From: JAXJSP01 sp036310005
GTDB lineage: Bacteria; Bacillota; Clostridia; Oscillospirales; Acutalibacteraceae
NCBI GenBank assembly: GCA_036310005.1
Contig: JAXJSP010000039.1
Span: forward strand, 13,024 to 77,023
Reading direction: 5' to 3'
Length of the DNA stretch: 64,000 nt
Below, one piece after another: positions 8,222 through 17,279 of the stretch (the stretch's first letter is position 1; each line of letters begins with the position of its first letter). The notes beneath the pieces were generated by a model. The model was not told the DNA's origin, made no database searches, and was given only the letters and a program-made list of their open reading frames with translations. The position numbers and the translations under genes are program-made.

Positions 8222-9565
8222 TTATGCCTCCTCAGCCCTGTCACATGCAAGTAACATATTTACCGTTATTTCTAACGCTTCCAGCATGCCGTCAATGCTT
8301 ATACATTCATCGGGCTGATGCGCTCCGCCGTGTCCTACGGGTAAATCAAAATCAGGTTTTTGCCAGATTTGTGTACCTACTTCAACCGCACACGGTAAAT
8401 GGGCTGCGTATGTAGCACCGGCATTAACATAAGTCGGTGATTTTTTAGTACCCGTATAGTCTTCATACGCTTTAAGGCATGCTTTAAGATAAAGATTATC
8501 AGTATCTGTTATCCACGCAGCTAATTCATCAACAAATTCAACTGTCCAGCCATTTTCTTTGAAATATTTAACAATTCTTTCTTTTGCGACTTTAATGTCG
8601 GTACTCTTACCATAACGCATATCAAAAGAAAGGTTGATTTTCCCGTCATTCATTCCGATAATACCGTTTGCACAGGTGAGTTTTCCAAAAATGTGGTCTG
8701 TGTTTTCTATACCGAAAACTTCGCCATAATAGTTTTCAAGAGTTTTTGCAATAAAAAGCATTTCCTCTTTGTCAGAGTCACACAAAAATTCATTTTCTGA
8801 CAGTTCTTTAGAAAGTAAAAAAGCAGCATTTTGTGAGCCCTCAGGTAATGCACAATGGCTTGAAATACCTTTTTCGGTAAAAATTATATCTCCGATTTTG
8901 GCAGTAGCCTCGCCTAAAACAATGTTAAACGATTTTCCTCCGCTAAAATCTGATATATTCTGCATTTTTTTACCGGAAGATGCAACAAATCTTAAAATAC
9001 CTTTATCACCGCGATACAATGGAAACTCAGTGTCAGCAACGATTGAAAAATCAGGTGCTTTATGCTTTGTTGTGTATGCTGAAATATCATTCATTCCGCT
9101 TTCTTCATTAGAGCCTGTAAACATAACAAGCCTTGAGTTAAAAGGAATATTCTGTTCTTTAAGTATTTTAGCACAATACAATGAAATTACAACTGCAGAT
9201 TTATTGTCCGATACTCCCCTACCAATCAAAAAGCCGTCTTTGATAAGAGGCTCAAACGGTTTAGTATAAATCCAGTCATCACTAACAGGCACAACATCTG
9301 CATGAGCAAACAGGCCAATACTCTTTTTGCCCTTTCCATAATATGAAAGCAAAAAGCCGCTGTCAGCATCAAGATAAGTATTATAATCGTTTTGCTCATA
9401 AAGAGTTTTTATGTGTTCTAATACATTCGCACACTCTTTACCGAAAGGCGCACCTGTTTCAGCTTTACCTCTAACAGAGGGTATTTTGACAATCTCTTTA
9501 AGTGTATTTATGATTTCTTCTTTATGTAAGTTAATATATTCGTGTATTTTTTTTTGATATTTCAT
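8222..9565 (-). CDS. M20-family metallopeptidase (Sapep/PepV-like)
   Basis: A 447-residue dizinc peptidase or deacylase. It reads FAHADVVP (first metal His/Asp), the GRGVSDNKSA motif with bridging Asp, and GSNEESG with the catalytic Glu followed by a metal Glu. The C-terminal VGHGGAHQPDECIS carries the last His ligand. The lid/dimerisation domain lies between. Relatives cleave dipeptides, acyl amino acids or carbamoyl compounds. It lies 12 bp downstream of the glycyl radical enzyme gene and just before the CapA-like gene, so an amide or peptide bond in the pathway's substrate is plausible; that is an inference from operon structure. Confidence 0.88.
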   Translation of the reverse strand: MKYQKKIHEYINLHKEEIINTLKEIVKIPSVRGKAETGAPFGKECANVLEHIKTLYEQNDYNTYLDADSGFLLSYYGKGKKSIGLFAHADVVPVSDDWIYTKPFEPLIKDGFLIGRGVSDNKSAVVISLYCAKILKEQNIPFNSRLVMFTGSNEESGMNDISAYTTKHKAPDFSIVADTEFPLYRGDKGILRFVASSGKKMQNISDFSGGKSFNIVLGEATAKIGDIIFTEKGISSHCALPEGSQNAAFLLSKELSENEFLCDSDKEEMLFIAKTLENYYGEVFGIENTDHIFGKLTCANGIIGMNDGKINLSFDMRYGKSTDIKVAKERIVKYFKENGWTVEFVDELAAWITDTDNLYLKACLKAYEDYTGTKKSPTYVNAGATYAAHLPCAVEVGTQIWQKPDFDLPVGHGGAHQPDECISIDGMLEALEITVNMLLACDRAEEA

Positions 9566-9577
9566 AATAAGTTACCT

Positions 9578-11698
9578 CTATTTTTGAGTAGTCCTTGAAA
9601 TTATATCATCCTGTATGCTTTCATTCAATCTCACAAAATAATCTGAAAAACCTGTTACACGCACACGCAGACTTTTATAATCTTCGGGGCTTGCTTTTGC
9701 GTTGATTAAATCCTCCTTTGAAACATAGGTTAATTGGAAATGAATTCCGCCATTTTTAAAATAAGTTTCAAACATATCAACTGTTTTTTCAAAATTATCA
9801 TCATTCTTAACAAGTTGCTCATCAATAGATATATTTGTAACCGTTGAGCCGCAAGAGATACCGTAAGGGTCAAGTTTTGCGATTGAATTAAGCAGAGCCG
9901 AAAGTCCGTTTCTGTCACGACTCTCACTTTGTCCGATACCGAACTTAACTAAATCACCGTTATATCTTCCGTCGGGAGTTGCCATAGTTTGCTCGCCGAA
10001 CCATTTATGGTGTTCGTTATAACCGAGCAAATCACCGACAAGCCACTGATAACCGAAAACATTCTTTCTGTCCTTCATAAAATCATAAAAACTCTTATAA
10101 AGTCTTTGAGCGACATAGTTTGACAAGTCATCATCATTACCGAAAAACTTACCCTTTTTCAAAATTAAGCAGCGTAAATATTCATAGTTTTGCCAATTGT
10201 TTTTAACCGCTTTGATAAGTTCGGACATAGTAACAATTTTTTCATCATATATAAACTGCTTTACGACTATTAATGAATCAATAACATTTGTAATGCCAAG
10301 CAGCATCGGCGATGCAATAACTATATCTCCTCCGCCTTGTGTTAAACTTTTAGCATTTTCAATACAGTCATTAAAAATAAGGCTTGAAACATAATTTATA
10401 TCTTTTGCGCGTTGTATATTGTACTTATTATCATAATCGAAGCCGGTCCGCAAATCGGAAAATAACTCTTTTTCAAATACTCTGTAAAAGCTTTCAAAAT
10501 CGGGGCAATTCTTAATTTCCTCTGATCTTTTATGAAAAAGATTATCAACGCACCTGACAATATTTATCTTTGAGTTGCTGCCTGTTATAGCACCGAGAAA
10601 AGCCGGTTCGTTACATCCGACCATTGTATAATTAACTGCTCGTTCAAACGGAAAACCGCAGATTTGCGTATAGCACTTTATTCTCTTTTCATCGTTTGTG
10701 AAAGCAATTCTTTTATACTCGTCATTTCTTTCTGCATCCATAACGAATTTTAATACTTCTTTGGGAGTTTTCTTAGTCCAGCGCAGAGTTATTTCAGGAC
10801 AATGTGTAGGTATATCCATTAGGCTCTCTACGATAAGTTTTGAAACCTCATTGAATGCATCCTCTCCGTCTGGCAGATATCCGCCTATACAAAAGTGAGA
10901 TTGTCCGCCGCGAGTGAAATTAGGTGTATTTACGGGAGTTTTAGATTGCAACAAAAGGAACAATTCTTGCAAGTATTCTTTCGCTTCATCTTTTGTAATT
11001 ATTCCTTTTTTAATATCATTTTCATAAAAAGGTGTTAAGTATCTGTCGAGAGTTCCTACGCTGTCGGGGTCTAAACTGAAACAAATATATATTGAAAGTA
11101 CCGCCTCATAAAAATCAGACGGTTTATTTTTCGGCACAGTTAAAAGCGCTTTAGATAATTTTAAAAGGTTTTGTTTATATTCATTTTCTTCAACTGTTTT
11201 AGCAAATTCTAATACTTTTTCAGAACAAAGTTCTGCCCATTTAATAAAAGTTTGCGCAACTTTTTTCAAGCCCAGTAAAAACTCGATTTCTTCTTTTTTA
11301 TCGTGTGTTTTTAAGGACTCGTCAATTTTATCAATAATTCCTGATACACCGCATTTTAAAACTGAGGTGTAATCACCTGTTGCGTGTTGCCATTCCATAG
11401 TAGAAAGATTGTCAATAGATTTTAAATAAAACTCAGACATCGCTTTGCCGGTTTCTAAATGACCGTTTCTTTCAAAAGCATCGCCGACAACACTTCCGTC
11501 AAATCTGAAAAAACCTGTCATATTGGAATACTTTGTGATTTTAGGTTCCTGATTTAAAATATACTCACAAATTCGTTTAACTTCCATATCTGATTTGGAT
11601 AAGAACAAGTCTTCACGGTCAAACTTTGTTTTTACTGTATCTACATACATTTCACCATTTAAAGTTAACTGTGTAAGTTTTTTAATTCTATTTGTCAT
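9578..11698 (-). CDS. glycyl radical enzyme of unknown substrate (PFL/dehydratase superfamily)
   Basis: A 706-residue glycyl radical enzyme. The catalytic thiyl Cys is C362 in VGCNEP, with the paired general base E364. The radical-bearing Gly is G683 in RVTGFSDYF. The C-x-E arrangement is the mark of eliminating/dehydrating glycyl radical enzymes, whereas pyruvate formate-lyase has adjacent Cys-Cys. The protein is shorter than the ~780-850 residues of characterised diol, choline or hydroxyproline enzymes, and the central Asn (GCNEP, where GCVEP or GCVET is usual) is unusual. The start has AAGGAGGAG upstream. It is the promoter-proximal gene of a five-gene operon that ends with its activase, and faces a divergent AraC regulator. 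Substrate not identified. Confidence 0.9.
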   Translation of the reverse strand: MTNRIKKLTQLTLNGEMYVDTVKTKFDREDLFLSKSDMEVKRICEYILNQEPKITKYSNMTGFFRFDGSVVGDAFERNGHLETGKAMSEFYLKSIDNLSTMEWQHATGDYTSVLKCGVSGIIDKIDESLKTHDKKEEIEFLLGLKKVAQTFIKWAELCSEKVLEFAKTVEENEYKQNLLKLSKALLTVPKNKPSDFYEAVLSIYICFSLDPDSVGTLDRYLTPFYENDIKKGIITKDEAKEYLQELFLLLQSKTPVNTPNFTRGGQSHFCIGGYLPDGEDAFNEVSKLIVESLMDIPTHCPEITLRWTKKTPKEVLKFVMDAERNDEYKRIAFTNDEKRIKCYTQICGFPFERAVNYTMVGCNEPAFLGAITGSNSKINIVRCVDNLFHKRSEEIKNCPDFESFYRVFEKELFSDLRTGFDYDNKYNIQRAKDINYVSSLIFNDCIENAKSLTQGGGDIVIASPMLLGITNVIDSLIVVKQFIYDEKIVTMSELIKAVKNNWQNYEYLRCLILKKGKFFGNDDDLSNYVAQRLYKSFYDFMKDRKNVFGYQWLVGDLLGYNEHHKWFGEQTMATPDGRYNGDLVKFGIGQSESRDRNGLSALLNSIAKLDPYGISCGSTVTNISIDEQLVKNDDNFEKTVDMFETYFKNGGIHFQLTYVSKEDLINAKASPEDYKSLRVRVTGFSDYFVRLNESIQDDIISRTTQK

Positions 11699-11748
11699 TA
11701 TTGACTCCTCCTTTACTATTTTAAGAATAATGCCTATTAATTAAATAG

Positions 11749-11815
11749 TAAATGTCAACTATGATACTTTTGTCATTTACAACACTTACTTTACAAACAA
11801 TTTAACTTGTGTTAA
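11749..11815. promoter_or_regulatory. divergent regulatory region between the glycyl-radical operon and araC-type gene
   Basis: The 139-bp gap holds two inverted repeats: an imperfect 10-bp pair (TAAATGTCAA at 11749 and TTGTCATTTA at 11770) and TTAAC-N4-GTTAA at 11802-11815. They are plausible operators for the adjacent AraC-type regulator; there is no direct proof. Confidence 0.4.
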
Positions 11816-11837
11816 GATTACGTAGGGTGGTAAAATT

Positions 11838-12605
11838 ATGGAAAATGTTCATATTTCAAAAATACAATCTGTTATATTTGTTGAACCTTTAAGCGACAAC
11901 ATAAAAAGAGGTGTTTTTGGAAATAATCTTTATTTTTACGAGTTAGTATTTAAGATTTCGGGAGAGAGCATTATTAGTTTTAACAATAAAAAAATTCACC
12001 TCACTCCAAATTCTGTTATGATTTTACCTAAATCAAATAATGTAGAATATTATGTTGATTACATAAAGCAAGGTGAATGTATAGATGTGTTTTTCGACAC
12101 TGAAAATTTGCTACCAAAAGAGGCATATAAAATAGATACTTCAAATAATATCAAGTTGAATAATTTGTTTGTTAAAATTCATAAGATTTGGACAAGCAGA
12201 CAGCAAGGATATTACAATAAGTGTATGTCTTTACTTTATGAGATTTTCAGCGAGATAGAAAAAACAAAATATACGCCATCATCAAAAGTTAAGCGACTAA
12301 AATTAGGCATTGAGTATCTTAATACGAACGCATTATCTCAAGATATTGATTATCTGAAACCTGCAAAGTTATGTAATGTTTGCCCTACCTATTTTCGCAG
12401 AGCATTCAAAGAAATCTACGGTATTTCCCCTTTTGAGTATGTTAAAAAAATCAGAATTGATTATGCAAAAGAATTATTACTGCTAAATCAATATTCTGTA
12501 TCTGACATTTCAAATCTTTGCGGATACTCAGATGTTTACCAATTTTCAAAACAATTTAAGAATACTGTCGGAGTTTCTCCAAAAAATTATCGGCAGTTTT
12601 CATAA
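11838..12605 (+). CDS. AraC-family transcriptional regulator
   Basis: A 255-residue regulator with an N-terminal cupin-like sensor (about residues 10-130; KKIHLTPNSVMILPK is the typical AraC-ligand strand pattern) and a C-terminal AraC domain with two helix-turn-helices. The first (LCNVCPTYFRRAFKEIYG) and second (VSDISNLCGYSDVYQFSKQF) are both intact, and the family signature ends in GVSPKNYR. It is transcribed divergently from the glycyl-radical operon across 139 bp, so it is the obvious candidate regulator of that operon, probably sensing its substrate. GGTGG lies upstream of the ATG. Confidence 0.88.
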   Translation: MENVHISKIQSVIFVEPLSDNIKRGVFGNNLYFYELVFKISGESIISFNNKKIHLTPNSVMILPKSNNVEYYVDYIKQGECIDVFFDTENLLPKEAYKIDTSNNIKLNNLFVKIHKIWTSRQQGYYNKCMSLLYEIFSEIEKTKYTPSSKVKRLKLGIEYLNTNALSQDIDYLKPAKLCNVCPTYFRRAFKEIYGISPFEYVKKIRIDYAKELLLLNQYSVSDISNLCGYSDVYQFSKQFKNTVGVSPKNYRQFS

Positions 12606-12615
12606 AACTGCCGAT
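12589..12615. terminator. bidirectional intrinsic terminator overlapping the araC stop
   Basis: A 12-bp perfect stem (12589-12600 and 12604-12615, arms ATCGGCAGTTTT) with a 3-nt loop and A/T tracts on both sides. The stop codon of the AraC gene lies inside it. It serves the convergent CBM9-like gene as well. Confidence 0.9.
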
Positions 12616-12635
12616 TTGTTTAATTAAACAAAATT

Positions 12636-13226
12636 TTATTCAAAATACATTAAGCCGAACATACTCGGATTGTGAAAAGCAGAAACCTGCTCGACAACAG
12701 GGCACCATGATAAATAATGTTCTTGAACACAAAGTTCGCCGCATTTATATAGATTTGCTTTTATCTTTTTACCGCTTTCGAGTTTAAATTCAGGAAAAAA
12801 TCTGTTGATAAACTCACATGGAATTTTATAAAAAACTTCCCAACCGTCTTCGGTTTTATTTATCTTCAAATCAAAAAGTTCTTTAAAATCGACAACAAGC
12901 CTTACAAGATTGTCAACAGACGAGCCAAAGCCTAAAAAAACGCATCCTGCAAGATTAATTTCAATATTAAAATATCGTAATTCATCGCTGTTCGGACAAA
13001 AGAAAAATTCAAGGCAACTGTCTTTACAAGGCGCACCGAGAATATCTGTTTCCTCGCTTCTTATATCCTTTTCGACAGCACGAAGATGGACTAAAATTTC
13101 TTGCTTTTTGTATGCCACCTGTCCGTAAGCAAAAATACCCTTCGCCTTTTCACCGTAAGGCGTATCAATATTGATTACGGGGACATTCTGCCAACCATTA
13201 AATTTTTGAATTAAATAGTGTTTCAT
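12636..13226 (-). CDS. CBM9-like (carbohydrate-binding family 9-like) domain protein
   Basis: A protein of about 196 residues, started at the ATG at 13226 (AAGGAA about 10 nt upstream); a longer frame runs to 13280 without a better ribosome site. The sequence resembles stand-alone CBM9-like/DOMON beta-sandwich proteins found in Firmicutes and Bacteroidetes: an N-terminal NGWQNVPVINID segment, DSCLEFFFCPN in the middle (the usual D-x-x-E-x-F strand), YFNIEINLAG, then WEVFYKIPCEFI and a C-terminal FHNPSMFGLMYF. There is no signal peptide. It is convergent with the AraC gene. It may bind a glycan or small ligand; function unknown. Confidence 0.65.
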   Translation of the reverse strand: MKHYLIQKFNGWQNVPVINIDTPYGEKAKGIFAYGQVAYKKQEILVHLRAVEKDIRSEETDILGAPCKDSCLEFFFCPNSDELRYFNIEINLAGCVFLGFGSSVDNLVRLVVDFKELFDLKINKTEDGWEVFYKIPCEFINRFFPEFKLESGKKIKANLYKCGELCVQEHYLSWCPVVEQVSAFHNPSMFGLMYFE

Positions 13227-13334
13227 TTCAATCATTTCCTTGTTTTTATACATCTTAACAAATTGTACAACACTTGTCAATAAGGGTATATTCCGAAAAC
13301 ACTATCTGTTTTTAATTTAAAATACTTTTATTTA

Positions 13335-13363
13335 TTGATTAAATTTTACTGATATGTTATAAT
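13335..13363 (+). promoter_or_regulatory. sigma-A-type promoter of ruvCAB
   Basis: TTGATT (13335-13340), 17-nt spacer, TATAAT (13358-13363), about 30 nt before the ruvC start. Confidence 0.75.
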
Positions 13364-13393
13364 AATTAATTGATAATAGAGGGAGTTGAGTGT

Positions 13394-13897
13394 TTGAGAG
13401 TATTAGGAATTGACCCGGGTTATGCAATAGTCGGATGCGGCATTTTAGATTACAAATCAAGCAGATTTACTGTTGTTGACCAAAGGGCTATAACAACGCC
13501 GGCGAAAACTGATTTTAATATCAGGCTCGAACTTCTTTACAACGATATAAAAAACCTAATAGATATATTTAAACCTGATGCTTTAAGCATAGAAAAACTG
13601 TATTTTAACACAAATACAACTACCGCTATTGCAGTTGCGGAAGCACGCGGAGTTATTTTACTTGCGGCACAACAATCAAGAATACCGATTTATGAATACA
13701 CTCCTTTACAAATCAAGCAAGCGGTTACAGGTTACGGTAAGGCGGACAAGCATCAGATGATTGAAATGACAAAAACACTTTTGGGATTAAGACAAAACCC
13801 AAAACCCGATGACGTTGCCGATGCATTGGCTGCTGCAATATGTCACGCGCACAGCGCCGGAACTATTAATGATTTTATAAATAAAGGGGGCTTTTAG
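13394..13897 (+). CDS. ruvC: Holliday junction resolvase RuvC
   Basis: Crossover junction endodeoxyribonuclease of the RuvABC complex that cleaves Holliday junctions in recombinational repair. The start is TTG 13394 (LRVLGIDPG...), with AGAGGGA about 9 nt upstream; the frame is open to 13370 without support. The catalytic acids are visible: Asp in GIDPGYA, Glu in SIEKLYF, and the Asp pair in KPDDVADALA. The length (~167 residues) is normal. It is the first gene of ruvC-ruvA-ruvB; the ruvA GTG follows directly after the stop. Confidence 0.95.
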   Translation: MRVLGIDPGYAIVGCGILDYKSSRFTVVDQRAITTPAKTDFNIRLELLYNDIKNLIDIFKPDALSIEKLYFNTNTTTAIAVAEARGVILLAAQQSRIPIYEYTPLQIKQAVTGYGKADKHQMIEMTKTLLGLRQNPKPDDVADALAAAICHAHSAGTINDFINKGGF

Positions 13898-14497
13898 GTG
13901 ATTCACTCTTTAAACGGAAAATTAATATACACAGATTTGAATTGTGTTGTTATCGAATGTGGCGGTGTTGGTTTTTCTTGCTTTGCATCTGCAAACACGA
14001 TAACGAAACTTCCGCAAGTAAATAACAACATAATGCTATATACTTACCTCAATGTTAAAGAAGATGCACTTGATTTATATGCATTTATAGATTTAGAAGA
14101 ACTTAAAATATTTAAGACTCTAATTACAGTAAGCGGAGTCGGACCTAAAATTGCTCTTTCAATATTAAGCGAACTGTCGCCTGATAAATTGGTTTCTGCA
14201 ATAATAAGCGCTAACACAAAGGCTATTTCAAATGCAAGCGGTGTAGGTGCGAAAATGGCGCAAAGAATTTGTCTTGAGCTTAAAGATAAAGTCGGAAAAG
14301 GCAGTTTTGAAATTGTCGGTCAAGATGTTCCGATTTCAACCGCACAGTCGCAAAATATCAGCGATGCGATTGAAGCCCTCACCTCTCTTGGCTACACACA
14401 AAACGAGGCATCGTCTGCAATCAGCAAATTAGACGGTACTCTACCGGTCGAACAACTAATTAAGCAAGGATTAATTATGCTTGCCAAAAAACTGTAA
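13898..14497 (+). CDS. ruvA: Holliday junction DNA helicase subunit RuvA
   Basis: A 199-residue protein that binds four-way junctions as a tetramer and loads RuvB. It has an N-terminal OB fold (residues 1-63), tandem helix-hairpin-helix motifs (SGVGPKIALSILS near 80 and SGVGAKMAQRI near 113), and a short C-terminal three-helix domain that contacts RuvB (SLGYTQNEASSAI). GTG start immediately after ruvC, 14 bp before ruvB. Confidence 0.95.
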   Translation: MIHSLNGKLIYTDLNCVVIECGGVGFSCFASANTITKLPQVNNNIMLYTYLNVKEDALDLYAFIDLEELKIFKTLITVSGVGPKIALSILSELSPDKLVSAIISANTKAISNASGVGAKMAQRICLELKDKVGKGSFEIVGQDVPISTAQSQNISDAIEALTSLGYTQNEASSAISKLDGTLPVEQLIKQGLIMLAKKL

Positions 14498-14511
14498 AGG
14501 AGAGATAAATA

Positions 14512-15546
14512 ATGGACGAATTTGATTTTCAAAACAGAATTGTGATGCCTGAGTATGACAATTCCGATTATGAAATAGAACAATCTCTCAGACCTAAAAC
14601 ACTTGATGAATATATCGGTCAGGATAAAGCAAAAGAAAATCTCTCAATTTACATGCAAGCGGCAAAAAAAAGAGAAGAACCGCTTGACCATGTGTTGCTT
14701 TACGGACCTCCCGGTTTAGGAAAGACAACACTTGCGGGTATTATCGCAAATGAAATGGGTACTAACTTGCACGTTACTTCGGGACCCGCTATTGAAAAGC
14801 AAGGTGATTTAGCCGCACTGCTAAGTCATATTGGCCCGGGCGATGTGCTGTTTATTGATGAAATTCACAGATTAAGCCATGCAATAGAAGAAATACTTTA
14901 TCCGGCGATGGAAGATTACGGAATAGACTTTATTGTCGGTAAAGGCCCCGGAGCAAGAAGTGTCAGACTTCCAATACCGAGATTTACTCTTATCGGCGCT
15001 ACTACCCGTTCCGGCAAACTTGCAGCACCACTTCGCGACAGATTCGGAGTTTTGTTAAGACTTGAACTGTACTCAAACGAGCAACTTTCAGATATTGTTA
15101 AGCGTTCTGCAAATGTTTTAAACATCAAAGTTGAAGATGACGGTGCTTTGGAAATCGCATCGCGTTCAAGAGGAACCCCGAGAATTGCAAACAGGTTATT
15201 AAAAAGAGTACGAGATTTTGCAGAGGTAATTCACGGTGGTGTAATCACAAAAAAAGTTGCAAAAGAAGCGCTTGACAGATTTGAAATTGATGAACTCGGA
15301 CTTGATGATTTTGACAGGAAGATGCTTTCTGTTATTATTGAAAATTACAACGGAGGACCTGTAGGTCTTGATACTTTAGCCGCTGCTGTCGGTGATGACG
15401 CAGCAACAATCGAAGATGTATACGAGCCATATCTAATGCAAATCGGTTTCTTAACTAGAACACCGAGAGGAAGATGTGTAACATTTAAGGCTTTCAAACA
15501 TTTAGGCTATGACTTACCAGACCAGCAGTCGTTTACAGATATATAA
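14512..15546 (+). CDS. ruvB: Holliday junction DNA helicase motor RuvB
   Basis: A 344-residue AAA+ ATPase driving branch migration. Walker A GPPGLGKTT near residue 65, Walker B LFIDEIHRL near 115, and the RuvB hairpin followed by sensor 1 (LIGATTRSG) are present. The C-terminal winged-helix DNA-binding domain ends in RTPRGR, the arginine-containing motif of the family. Start preceded by AAAGGAGAG. Confidence 0.96.
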   Translation: MDEFDFQNRIVMPEYDNSDYEIEQSLRPKTLDEYIGQDKAKENLSIYMQAAKKREEPLDHVLLYGPPGLGKTTLAGIIANEMGTNLHVTSGPAIEKQGDLAALLSHIGPGDVLFIDEIHRLSHAIEEILYPAMEDYGIDFIVGKGPGARSVRLPIPRFTLIGATTRSGKLAAPLRDRFGVLLRLELYSNEQLSDIVKRSANVLNIKVEDDGALEIASRSRGTPRIANRLLKRVRDFAEVIHGGVITKKVAKEALDRFEIDELGLDDFDRKMLSVIIENYNGGPVGLDTLAAAVGDDAATIEDVYEPYLMQIGFLTRTPRGRCVTFKAFKHLGYDLPDQQSFTDI

Positions 15547-15547
15547 A

Positions 15548-16414
15548 ATGAGAACTATTACTAATTTTTACGATTATGAATTGCTTGACGCGTCTTGCGG
15601 AGAAAAACTTGAGCGATGGAAAGATATTATACTAATCAGACCTGACCCTCAGATAATCTGGAAAACCGAAAAGGCACATCCGTTATGGAAAAATGCTCAC
15701 GCAAGATACATACGCTCTAATGCAGGCGGCGGTCATTGGGAAAAGTATAAAAACATTCCGGATGTATGGTCAGTAAAATTTAAAAATTTAACTTTTAATT
15801 TAAAACCGATGGGATTTAAACACACAGGACTTTTTCCCGAGCAAGCGGTCAACTGGGATTTTGCGATTAATAAACTCAAAAACATTGACAATGCAAATGT
15901 TTTAAATTTATTCGGATACACCGGTGCTGCTTCTTTGGCTTGTGCTTTTGCCGGTGCAAAAGTTACACATGTTGATGCATCAAAAGGCATGGTACTTTGG
16001 GCAAAAGATAATGCAAAAGCAAGCGGACTTGAAGACAAGCCCATACGCTGGTTAGTTGATGACTGTGTTAAATTTGTTAAAAGAGAAATTAGGCGTCAAA
16101 ACAAATACCAGGCAATAATAATGGATCCGCCTTCATACGGTAAAGGTCCCTCAGGCGAAATTTGGCGACTTGAAGATAACATTTATGAGTTGCTTGAACT
16201 GTGCGAACAACTTCTCGCTGACGATGCAGTATTTTTTATATTAAATTCTTATACGACAGGGCTTTCCCCTTCTGTTATGGAATATATGATGTCAAGCATT
16301 ATATCTAAAAAGCATGGCGGAAAAGTAACAAGCGACGAAATAGGTATTAAAGTTACTCAAAGCAAACTTGTACTTCCCTGCGGCAATACCGCAATATGGC
16401 AAAAAACTTTTTGA
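15548..16414 (+). CDS. class I SAM-dependent rRNA methyltransferase (RlmI/RlmK-like)
   Basis: About 288 residues from the ATG at 15548, which follows the ruvB stop by one base; an in-frame ATG at 15509 lies inside ruvB and has no support. The C-terminal Rossmann methyltransferase domain shows the SAM-binding NLFGYTGAASLACA loop, VTHVDASKG (the acidic ribose contact) and the IIMDPPSYGKG motif of m5C/m2G-type RNA methyltransferases. GLFPEQAVNWDF is shared with the YwbD/RlmI group, but the N-terminal PUA domain of RlmI is missing. Specific modified base unknown. Confidence 0.8.
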   Translation: MRTITNFYDYELLDASCGEKLERWKDIILIRPDPQIIWKTEKAHPLWKNAHARYIRSNAGGGHWEKYKNIPDVWSVKFKNLTFNLKPMGFKHTGLFPEQAVNWDFAINKLKNIDNANVLNLFGYTGAASLACAFAGAKVTHVDASKGMVLWAKDNAKASGLEDKPIRWLVDDCVKFVKREIRRQNKYQAIIMDPPSYGKGPSGEIWRLEDNIYELLELCEQLLADDAVFFILNSYTTGLSPSVMEYMMSSIISKKHGGKVTSDEIGIKVTQSKLVLPCGNTAIWQKTF

Positions 16415-16424
16415 GGTGAATTTA

Positions 16425-17267
16425 TTGGACAATATTATAGAACTTAAAAATGTAGGTTTTGTGTATTCAAATGATGAGGATATACTGCCTTTGCCTGTTC
16501 TTAATAAAATTAATCTCAATATAAAGCGAGGTTCTTTTACAGCAATATTAGGGCATAACGGTTCCGGAAAATCGACTCTTGCAAAATTACTAAACGGATT
16601 AATTAAGCCGACTGAAGGTACCGTGCTGGTAAACGGAATAGATACTAAAAATGAAGATAGAATTTATGACATAAGAAAGACAGTCGGCATGGTTTTTCAA
16701 AACCCCGATAATCAAATGGTATCTACAATTGTCGAAGAAGACGTTGCATTCGGGCCTGAAAATATCGGCATACATCCCGAAGAAATCAAAAAAAGAGTTG
16801 ACGATGCGCTCAACTGTGTATCAATGAGTGAATACAGAAAACATGATACAAACCGGCTTTCCGGCGGACAAAAGCAACGAATTGCAATTGCAGGAATGTT
16901 AGCGTTAAAACCCGAATGTCTTGTTCTGGACGAACCTACTGCGATGATTGACCCTAAAGGCAGAAAAGAAGTTATTGATACAATTAAAAAACTAAACAAA
17001 GAGTTAAATATCACAGTAGTAATGATTACTCACTATATGGAGGAAGCATCTCTTGCCGACAGGACCGTAGTTATAGATGACGGTGATATTATTTTAGACG
17101 GAACACCTAGAGAAGTTTTTTCTAATGTAGAAAAATTAAAGTCGGTAGGGCTTGACATACCGCAGCCTGCTGAACTTGTTTACAAATTAAACAAATCAGG
17201 ATTTAATTTACCTGATGATTTACTGTTCATTGACGAAACAGTAAAAGAAATTATTAAAACACTTTAA
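16425..17267 (+). CDS. ecfA1: energy-coupling factor transporter ATPase EcfA1
   Basis: One of the two ABC ATPases of the shared ECF module for vitamin and metal uptake. Start is TTG 16425 behind GAGGTG; upstream codons belong to the end of the methyltransferase gene. Walker A GHNGSGKST, Q-loop FQNPDNQ, signature LSGGQKQR and Walker B LVLDEPTAMID are intact, and the C-terminal extension carries the ECF-type DIPQPAEL groove. It forms a heterodimer with EcfA2, encoded 12 bp downstream. Confidence 0.93.
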   Translation: MDNIIELKNVGFVYSNDEDILPLPVLNKINLNIKRGSFTAILGHNGSGKSTLAKLLNGLIKPTEGTVLVNGIDTKNEDRIYDIRKTVGMVFQNPDNQMVSTIVEEDVAFGPENIGIHPEEIKKRVDDALNCVSMSEYRKHDTNRLSGGQKQRIAIAGMLALKPECLVLDEPTAMIDPKGRKEVIDTIKKLNKELNITVVMITHYMEEASLADRTVVIDDGDIILDGTPREVFSNVEKLKSVGLDIPQPAELVYKLNKSGFNLPDDLLFIDETVKEIIKTL

Positions 17268-17279
17268 TCGGAGGACACA

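Noticed and set aside
9578..11698. Pyruvate formate-lyase
   Set aside because: PFL has two adjacent Cys in its active site; this protein has Cys-Asn-Glu, and its activase has the ferredoxin insert absent from PflA.
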